From positions 1-15,995 of the forward strand of contig NZ_JBOHGA010000147.1 of NCBI RefSeq assembly GCF_050699915.1: 15,995 nucleotides of DNA. The letters are read 5' to 3'. Shown piece after piece: positions 5,780 to 11,464 of this stretch. Both the position numbers and the translations under genes were made by a program. Within the stretch, counting starts at the first letter, position 1. Every line of letters begins with the position of its first letter. Source of the stretch: Actinophytocola sp050699915 (lineage in GTDB: Bacteria > Actinomycetota > Actinomycetes > Mycobacteriales > Pseudonocardiaceae). The notes beneath the pieces are model-generated. The model was not told where the DNA came from. It did not search any database and saw only the letters and a list, made by a program, of their open reading frames with translations.

Positions 5780-8700
5780 ATGACGTTGGGCTTGCGCCTC
5801 TTAGGGCCGCTCGAGTTCTCGGTCGACGGCGTGGAATTGGATCTCGGGGGATCCCGGCAGCGCGTCGTTCTCGCCATGCTCGCCCTCAACGCCAACCGGG
5901 TCACGACCGTCGAGCAGCTCATCGACGCGGTGTGGAGCAACGCCCCGCCGACGACGGCGCGAGCTCAGATCCAGATCTGCGTCTCCGGCCTGCGCAAGGT
6001 GCTCACCGACTCGGTGGTGACCGCCAACATCCGCACCCGCCCGCCCGGCTACATGCTGGAGATCTCCAAGGAGGATCTCGACACCTGCCAGTTCTCCGGC
6101 CTCGTCGACACCGCCCGCGCGCACGTCGACGCCGGCCGCAAGTCCGAGGCCGTCGCCACGCTGCGCAGCGCGCTCGCCCTCTGGCACGGGCCCGCGCTCG
6201 CCGGCGTCCGCAGCGACCTGGTCCACCGGGGCGCCGCCTACCTCGAGGACTCCCGGCTCGCCGCGGTCATGGAGCGCATCCGGCTCGACCTCGAGCTCGG
6301 CCGGCACGAGGAGGTCATCGGCGAGCTGCACACGATGGTCGAGGAGCACCCGCTGCGCGAGCCCCTGCACGAGCAGCTGATGCTCGCGCTCTACCGGTCC
6401 GGCCGGCAGGCCGAGGCGCTGGACGTGTGCCGCCGGGTCCGCGCGACACTCGTGGAAGAGCTCGGCATCGACCCCGGCCAGCGGCTGCAGCAGCTGGAGC
6501 GTTCGATTCTCAACCGCGACCCGTCGCTCGACCTCGTCGCGCCCAGCCACGTCGCCACCGCCCGGCCCGCCCGCGCGGGCGAGCAGCCGTCGGCCGTGCC
6601 GCGCCGGCTGCCCGCCAGCATCGGCGACTTCACCGGCCGCCGCGGGCAGCTGGTCGAGATCAAGTGCGCCCTGTCCGAGGATGCCGAGGCGATCCGCTAC
6701 GGCACGCGCATCGTCGCGATCTCCGGCAAGGGCGGGGTCGGCAAGTCGACGCTGGCCGTCCGGGCGGCGCACGAGCTGCGCGAGGTGTACCCGGACGGGC
6801 ACCTCTACGGCGTGCTCGAGGCGCCCGACGGCGTGGTCCGCACCAGTGCCGTGCTCGCCCGCTTCCTCCGCGCCCTCGGCGTCGACGGCTCGGCGATCCC
6901 GGAGGACCTCGAGGAACGCGGCGACATGTACCGCAGCCGGCTCGCCGGCAAGCGGGTGCTCGTCGTGCTGGACGGTGCCACCAACGAGGACCAGGTCCTC
7001 CCGCTGCTGCCGGCCGGCCCGGGCTGCGCGGTGCTGGTCACCAGCCGCGCCCGGCTGAGCGGGCTGCCCGGGGCGTACTTCGTCGACGTGGACGTCTTCG
7101 ACGTGGACCTGTCGCTGGAGATGCTCGGCAAGATCGTGGGCGAGGACCGGGTGGCCGCCGAGCACGAGGCGGCGGTCGAGCTGGTCAAGTTCTGCGGCGG
7201 GCTGCCGCTCGCGATGCGCATCGCCGGCGCCCGCCTGGCCTCGCGCCCGCACTGGCGACTCGACATCCTGGTGGCGCGCCTGCGCAACACCGCGCGGCGC
7301 CTGGACGAGCTGTGCTATCGCGGGCTCGAGCTGAGATCGAGCATCGGGCTGACGTACCGGGCGCTGCCCGGGCAGGCCAAGCGCCTGTTCCGCATGTTCG
7401 CGCTCATCACCACGCCGGACTTCCCCGAGTGGACCGCCGCCGCGCTGCTCGACATCGACCCCTACGACGCCGCCGAGGTCGTGGAGAGCCTGGTCGAGGC
7501 GCAGCTGCTGGACACCGTTCGCTATCCCGGCGAGCGGTTGCGGTTCCGCTTCCACGACCTGATCCGGGTGTACGCGAGCGAGCGGCTGGACGCCGAGGAG
7601 TCCGCGGAGGCGCGGGCGGCGGCCGTCGAGCGGCTGCTGGGCGCCTGGCTGGCGCGGGCGGAGCAGGCGCACCGCCGGGAGTACGGCGGCGACTACACGA
7701 TCCTGCACGGGACGGCCCCGCGCTGGAGCCCGCCCGGCGAGGACGTGACCATCGACAACGCGATGGAGTGGTTCGAGTCCGAGCGCCGCTCACTGGTCTC
7801 GGCCGTGCACCTCGCCGCCGAGTTCGGCCTGGACGAGATGTGCTGGGACCTCGCGCACACCTCGGTGACGCTGTTCGAGGTGAAGGGCTACTTCGACGAC
7901 TGGCGCGACACCGCCGAGCGTGCCCTGGACCTCGCCGAGCGCAAGAGCAACCGTCGCGGGCAGGCGGCCATGCAGTACTCCCTCGGCACCATGCGGATGT
8001 TCCAGAAGCGGCTCGAGGAGGCGGAGGCGCACTTCGAGACCGCGCTGGTCAACTTCGACGCCGAGGGGGACATGCACGGCCGCGCGCTCGTGCTGCGCAA
8101 CGCCGCGACAGTGGACCGGCTGCGCAACCGGGTGGCGGCGATGGTCGCCAAGTACGACGGCGCGCTCGAGGGCATGCGGGAGGTCGGCGACCTGGTCGGC
8201 GAGGCGCACGTGCTGCAGAGCCTCGCGAAGGTCTGGATCGACGAGGGCGACTCGGACCGGGCCCGGGGGCTGCTGGAGTCCGCACTCGTCTGTTGCAAGC
8301 AGGTCAACTACATGCGGGGCGAGGCCCAGGTCCTCAACCGGTTCGCCGAGTTCTACCTCGACACGAACCAGGTCGAGCAGGCGCACCAGGCGCTCAACCG
8401 GGTCCTGCTCATCGTGCGGAACATCGGCGACCGCATCGGCGAGGCGTTCGCGCTGTACCGGCTGGGCGTGGTCCGCCAGCGCACCGGACGGCTGGACAAC
8501 GCCGAGACGACCCTGCAGCACGCGCTTTCCCTGGCCCGGCGGGTCGGCGAGCGGATGGTCGAGGGCCAGGCCCTCTACGCGCTCGGCGAGATCGCGCTGG
8601 CGACCGGTGTCGCGGCGGCGGGTGCGGAGTACATAGACGAGGCGCGTGCGCTGTTCGAGGAGTTCGGCTCGATGGTGTGGCACGCCAAGGCGTTGATCCT

Positions 8701-8878
8701 GCTGTCGGACGTCTGCCACGGCCGCGGCGAGATCGAGCAGGCGCGCCGGTACGTCGACGATGCGATCGGGCTCCTCAACGCGGTCGACTCGATGGAGGCC
8801 GCGCGGTTGGTCGTGCGGCTCCAGACAACGCGATCCGCGCTGCTCGCCTGTGGGTCGGCAGGCGAACAGCGCGGATAG
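5780..8878 (+). CDS. AfsR-type regulator: SARP domain, NB-ARC/STAND NTPase and TPR sensor
   Basis: The 1032-residue protein has AfsR-like architecture. The N-terminal winged helix opens with LRLLGPLEF, and the activation domain (about 95-245) contains LWHGPALAGV and ALYRSGRQAEALDVCRRVR. A STAND/NB-ARC NTPase follows: ISGKGGVGKSTLA Walker A near 313-322, VLVVLDGA Walker B near 391-398 and GGLPLAMRIAG near 473-483. The rest (about 620-1010) is helical with TPR-like repeats such as GQAAMQYSLGTMRMFQKRLE and AFALYRLGVVRQRTGRLD. Such proteins couple ligand or phosphorylation signals to NTP-dependent promoter binding. The ATG lies directly after a run of Gs; an in-frame GTG seven codons earlier and a TTG two codons later are possible starts. 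A convergent small secreted-peptide gene follows. Confidence 0.93.
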   Translation: MTLGLRLLGPLEFSVDGVELDLGGSRQRVVLAMLALNANRVTTVEQLIDAVWSNAPPTTARAQIQICVSGLRKVLTDSVVTANIRTRPPGYMLEISKEDLDTCQFSGLVDTARAHVDAGRKSEAVATLRSALALWHGPALAGVRSDLVHRGAAYLEDSRLAAVMERIRLDLELGRHEEVIGELHTMVEEHPLREPLHEQLMLALYRSGRQAEALDVCRRVRATLVEELGIDPGQRLQQLERSILNRDPSLDLVAPSHVATARPARAGEQPSAVPRRLPASIGDFTGRRGQLVEIKCALSEDAEAIRYGTRIVAISGKGGVGKSTLAVRAAHELREVYPDGHLYGVLEAPDGVVRTSAVLARFLRALGVDGSAIPEDLEERGDMYRSRLAGKRVLVVLDGATNEDQVLPLLPAGPGCAVLVTSRARLSGLPGAYFVDVDVFDVDLSLEMLGKIVGEDRVAAEHEAAVELVKFCGGLPLAMRIAGARLASRPHWRLDILVARLRNTARRLDELCYRGLELRSSIGLTYRALPGQAKRLFRMFALITTPDFPEWTAAALLDIDPYDAAEVVESLVEAQLLDTVRYPGERLRFRFHDLIRVYASERLDAEESAEARAAAVERLLGAWLARAEQAHRREYGGDYTILHGTAPRWSPPGEDVTIDNAMEWFESERRSLVSAVHLAAEFGLDEMCWDLAHTSVTLFEVKGYFDDWRDTAERALDLAERKSNRRGQAAMQYSLGTMRMFQKRLEEAEAHFETALVNFDAEGDMHGRALVLRNAATVDRLRNRVAAMVAKYDGALEGMREVGDLVGEAHVLQSLAKVWIDEGDSDRARGLLESALVCCKQVNYMRGEAQVLNRFAEFYLDTNQVEQAHQALNRVLLIVRNIGDRIGEAFALYRLGVVRQRTGRLDNAETTLQHALSLARRVGERMVEGQALYALGEIALATGVAAAGAEYIDEARALFEEFGSMVWHAKALILLSDVCHGRGEIEQARRYVDDAIGLLNAVDSMEAARLVVRLQTTRSALLACGSAGEQRG
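8833..8876. terminator. 18-pair hairpin embedded in the end of the AfsR-type gene
   Basis: TCCGCGCTGCTCGCCTG pairs with CAGGCGAACAGCGCGGA around an 8-base loop, with one C-A mismatch. One more A-T pair at the base uses the T of the TAG stop. It encodes the last residues of the regulator and lies just beyond the end of the convergent peptide gene, so it probably terminates or protects both messages. Confidence 0.65.
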
Positions 8879-8880
8879 CG

Positions 8881-8905
8881 GATCCAGCCGCGGGAGGCGG
8901 CGATC
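8881..8905. terminator. Second small hairpin between the AfsR-type and peptide genes
   Basis: GATC-ca-GCCGC and GCGGC-GATC pair around GGGAG, with two bulged bases. It covers most of the short gap between the two convergent stop codons and probably adds to the larger hairpin as a terminator. Confidence 0.4.
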
Positions 8906-9059
8906 AGTAGCGAGCGTCCTGCATCGACGGGCTGCAGGGGATCGGGGAGTCCCAGCCACAGTCGGCGACGGAATTCGAGGTGCCGACGCCCAGCACGATT
9001 CCGGTGATTCCGATGATCAGGCTGGCGGTGGACACGGCGAGCTTGCGGATGATCGACAT
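8904..9059 (-). CDS. 51-residue pre-peptide, predicted secreted two-cysteine peptide
   Basis: The ATG has a strong ribosome site (GGAGG, seven bases upstream). The N-terminus MSIIRK is positively charged, residues 7-26 are hydrophobic (LAVSTASLIIGITGIVLGVG), and SVA at 30-32 fits a signal peptidase I site. Cleavage would release DCGWDSPIPCSPSMQDARY, 19 residues with C34 and C42 able to close a nine-residue disulfide ring. If uncleaved it would be a single-pass membrane peptide. I recognise no family; it is not AfsS-like. It converges on the AfsR-type regulator and diverges from the cyclodeaminase-like gene. A CTATCG pair 11 bp apart upstream, facing this gene, suggests SARP control. Confidence 0.65.
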   Translation of the reverse strand: MSIIRKLAVSTASLIIGITGIVLGVGTSNSVADCGWDSPIPCSPSMQDARY

Positions 9060-9112
9060 TTGGGGCCTCCGACGGATTCTGTCTCCGGGTCTTGCAGGGC
9101 GTTTCCTGCTCG

Positions 9113-9133
9113 AGAACCAGTCAAGAACCAGTC
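9113..9133 (+). promoter_or_regulatory. Probable second SARP-type site: AGAACCAGTC repeated at 11 bp
   Basis: AGAACCAGTC occurs twice, with starts exactly 11 bp apart. Eight bases after the proximal copy comes ATGAAT (TTAAAT overlaps it), a possible -10 element facing the cyclodeaminase-like gene. The word differs from CTATCG, so it may be read by another SARP such as the AfsR-type protein. Confidence 0.5.
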
Positions 9134-9166
9134 GCAATTAAATGAATCTCGCCGCGTTTAAGGGTC

Positions 9167-9203
9167 GCTATCGCCCATCGATAGCCCCACGATAGGAATT
9201 CCT
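9167..9203 (-). promoter_or_regulatory. Probable SARP box facing the secreted-peptide gene, with nested palindromes
   Basis: On the plus strand CTATCG at 9168 is followed by CGATAG at 9179 and 9190. The last two form a direct repeat exactly 11 bp apart; read towards the peptide gene this is CTATCG-N5-CTATCG. Eight bases further comes TAGCGA, a possible -10. The first two units form the perfect dyad GCTATCG-CCCAT-CGATAGC, and the last runs into the palindrome AGGAATTCCT. The stretch also lies in the leader of the cyclodeaminase-like gene. Confidence 0.6.
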
Positions 9204-9261
9204 AAGCAGCGCCCGTCAGAGTGCCCCCACGCAGTTTCGCGCGTGTGTGAGGGGCGATTCG

Positions 9262-10191
9262 ATGTCCGAGGCGATCCTCCGGCTCACCGACGACGAGGTG
9301 TGGACCGCCCTCGAGGCGATCGACCCCGTCGGGGTGCTGGCCGAGGAACTGATCGACCGGACGGTGGGCAACGAGGTGCCACCGGCCGGCAAGCTGTCCG
9401 AGTGGTCCGACTCGCGGGTGAAGGGCGCCGACGGCGCCGAGCTCGTGCTGCTCGACCATCCGGAGGCGGCCATTCGATGCGTGCTGCCGGCGACGGGCCT
9501 GCGGACGTTCCAGGCGGCCGCCCTCGCCGCGCTCGCGGCCCGGGAGTTGTTGGTGCGCGGCGGGGTTACCGTCGCGATGCTCGGTGCGTCCCGCGCCGCG
9601 TCCCCGCAGCTGGCCGTGATCGCCCGGCACGTGCCGGACATCAGCCACGTCGCGGTCCGCCGCACCGAGCCGGGCGGGTCGAGCCTGCCCGTCCGGCTGA
9701 CCGAGCTGCTCGAGCTGAGCGGCATCCGGCTCTCCCTCGCGTCCACTGTGGCCGAAACGGTGTTCGGCGCCAACCTCGTGGTGGCCTCCGACGACGGGGA
9801 GCCGCCGCAGGACCTGAGCGGCATGCGGGTCAGCCAGCTGGCCCGGGGCGTGGTGCTGATCAACAGCACCGGCCGGGACCTGCCCGACGCGCTGGTGGAC
9901 CAGGTGGACGAGCTCTACGTCGACGACCTGACGCTGCTGTCCGGCCACACGAACCGGCATTTCGTCGCGGCGCACCTCGCCAAACGGGCCGACCGCCCCG
10001 GCGTCGAACGCGCCGGCCCGCGGATCGACGCCGACCTCGGCCTGCTGCTCGCCGGCCGGCACGTCCGCGCGCACGCCGACAACACCGTGCTGGTGGAGCT
10101 GCTCGGCGTCAGCACGCTGAACGTGCGGCTCGCCTACCGCATCCAGCAGGCCGCGGAGCGCGCGGGGCTCGGCAGCCGTGTGCGGCTATGA
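9262..10191 (+). CDS. Ornithine cyclodeaminase/mu-crystallin family protein, divergent
   Basis: This 309-residue protein has the layout of the OCD/mu-crystallin family. An N-terminal substrate domain contains VPPAGKLSEW and ATGLRTFQAAALAALAARELL, matching the TxLRTaAasalaar motif. A Rossmann segment follows (VTVAMLGASRAASPQLAVIARHVPDISHVAVRR). The usual GxGxQ dinucleotide loop is replaced by LGASRAASPQ, so NAD(P) binding may be altered. VDELYVDDLTLLS resembles the later strand carrying an acidic residue. Family members make proline from ornithine, reduce ketimines, or join amino acids in siderophore precursors. I chose the ATG with GAGGGG seven bases upstream over a GTG five codons earlier. 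Its stop abuts that of the convergent VWA gene. The substrate cannot be told from sequence. Confidence 0.75.
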   Translation: MSEAILRLTDDEVWTALEAIDPVGVLAEELIDRTVGNEVPPAGKLSEWSDSRVKGADGAELVLLDHPEAAIRCVLPATGLRTFQAAALAALAARELLVRGGVTVAMLGASRAASPQLAVIARHVPDISHVAVRRTEPGGSSLPVRLTELLELSGIRLSLASTVAETVFGANLVVASDDGEPPQDLSGMRVSQLARGVVLINSTGRDLPDALVDQVDELYVDDLTLLSGHTNRHFVAAHLAKRADRPGVERAGPRIDADLGLLLAGRHVRAHADNTVLVELLGVSTLNVRLAYRIQQAAERAGLGSRVRL

Positions 10192-11337
10192 CCCCTCGGG
10201 CGCCGCGAGCTGGATGTCGTTGTTACCCGCCCACGTGGTGATGTCGTCGCGCTGGATGGCGGCGGCGATCAGGTCGGGGAACTGGTCGGGCGTGCAGGCG
10301 AACGTCGGGACGCCGAGTGCGGCGAGTGCCGCGGCGTTGTCGTGGTCGTAGGAGGGCGCGCCGTCGTCGGAGAGCGCGAGCAGGCACACCACCTGCATGT
10401 CGCTGGCCACCATGGCTTGCGCGCGGCGCAGCATCTCGTCGTTGTCGCCGCCCTCGTACAGGTCGCTGATCAGTACGAAGATCGTGTCGCGCGGGGTGGT
10501 GACCCGCGTCTGGCAGTACGCGAGCGCGGAGTTGATGTCGGTGCCGCCGCCGAGCTGCACGCCGAACAGCAGCTCGACCGGATCGGTCAGGTGCTCGGTG
10601 AGGTCGACCACCGCGGTGTCGAACGCGATGATCTGCGTGCGCAGTGACCGCACCGAGGCGAGCACCGCGCCGAACACTCCCGCGTACACCACCGACGAGG
10701 CCATCGAGCCGCTCTGGTCCAGGCACAGCACGATCTCGCGGCTGACCTGTGGCAGCCGCCGGCCGTAGCCGACGAGCCGCTCGGGGATCACCGTGCCCTG
10801 CTCGGCCTGGTAGTGCTTGAGGTTGGCGAGGATCGTGCGGTTCCAGTCGATGTCCGCGGCGCGCGGCTTGCTGGTGCGCCCGGCCCGGTGCAGCGCGCCC
10901 GTGATCGCCTGCCGGGTGGGTTGCGCGAGCCGGCGCTCCAGCTCGTCGACGACGTGGCGCACCACGGCCCGCGCGGTCTCCCGGGAGCGAGCGGGGATCG
11001 CCTGGTTGAGGCTCAGCAGCGTGCCGACGAGGTGGACGTCGGGCTGCACGGACTCGAGCAGCTCGGGTTCGAGCAGCAGCTGGCGCAGGCCGAGCCGGTC
11101 CATCGCGTCACGTTGCATGACCTGCACGACCGAGGCGGGGAAATAGCCGCGGATGTCGCCGAGCCAGCGCGCCACCCGCGGCGAGGAGCCGCCGAGCCCG
11201 CCGCGCCGCTTCTCCTCGCCGTACAGGGCGTCGAGGGTCTTGTCGCGCTTGAGGTCCGCACCGGACAGGTCCTCACCGGTGCCGTCGGCGTCCTCGCCCC
11301 CAAGGATCAGCCGCCACCTACGCATCCGTTCGCTCAT
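10186..11337 (-). CDS. VWA-domain protein with intact MIDAS, partner of a MoxR-type ATPase
   Basis: The 383-residue soluble protein has a helical N-terminal half (MSERMRRWRLILGGEDADG onwards) and a von Willebrand factor A domain from about residue 200. EIVLCLDQSGSM gives the DxSxS metal site (D207, S209, S211), GGGTDINSAL the MIDAS threonine, and LISDLYEG the second aspartate near residue 292. The MIDAS is therefore complete. VWA proteins beside MoxR-type AAA+ ATPases act as metal-dependent adaptors or chaperones for assembling protein complexes. GGGGAGG seven bases before the ATG fixes the start; an open frame further upstream runs through the spacer and is unlikely. About 127 bases separate it from the DUF5682-like gene, so it may have its own promoter as well as readthrough. 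Its TAG abuts the stop of the convergent cyclodeaminase-like gene. Confidence 0.88.
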   Translation of the reverse strand: MSERMRRWRLILGGEDADGTGEDLSGADLKRDKTLDALYGEEKRRGGLGGSSPRVARWLGDIRGYFPASVVQVMQRDAMDRLGLRQLLLEPELLESVQPDVHLVGTLLSLNQAIPARSRETARAVVRHVVDELERRLAQPTRQAITGALHRAGRTSKPRAADIDWNRTILANLKHYQAEQGTVIPERLVGYGRRLPQVSREIVLCLDQSGSMASSVVYAGVFGAVLASVRSLRTQIIAFDTAVVDLTEHLTDPVELLFGVQLGGGTDINSALAYCQTRVTTPRDTIFVLISDLYEGGDNDEMLRRAQAMVASDMQVVCLLALSDDGAPSYDHDNAAALAALGVPTFACTPDQFPDLIAAAIQRDDITTWAGNNDIQLAAPEGS

Positions 11338-11464
11338 CAGCCCGCCTCCCCGGAATTTACCCTTGTGGTCACCCTGAACTCGTGTCTTCCGATTCGGCAC
11401 GTACTTGTGGCTGGGTTGCGTCCCGTTCCCCTTAGGTGCGGTTGGCAGAGGCGCGGCTCTTGTC

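Noticed and set aside
5320..5940. Small open frames in the HxlR/AfsR intergenic region (121 aa plus, 182 aa minus)
   Set aside because: No ribosome sites, no recognisable domain, and third-position composition unlike the real genes.
5725..8959. Frames of 1061 aa (plus), 635 aa and 389 aa (minus) across the AfsR-type gene
   Set aside because: Arg- or Asp/His/Val-rich translations of alternate frames with no motifs, while the chosen frame has clear SARP, NB-ARC and TPR parts.
11338..11464. Spacer between DUF5682-like and VWA genes and the open frame reaching upstream of the VWA start
   Set aside because: The frame product there is not protein-like and the strong ribosome site fits the internal ATG; no convincing promoter, RNA or hairpin seen in the spacer.
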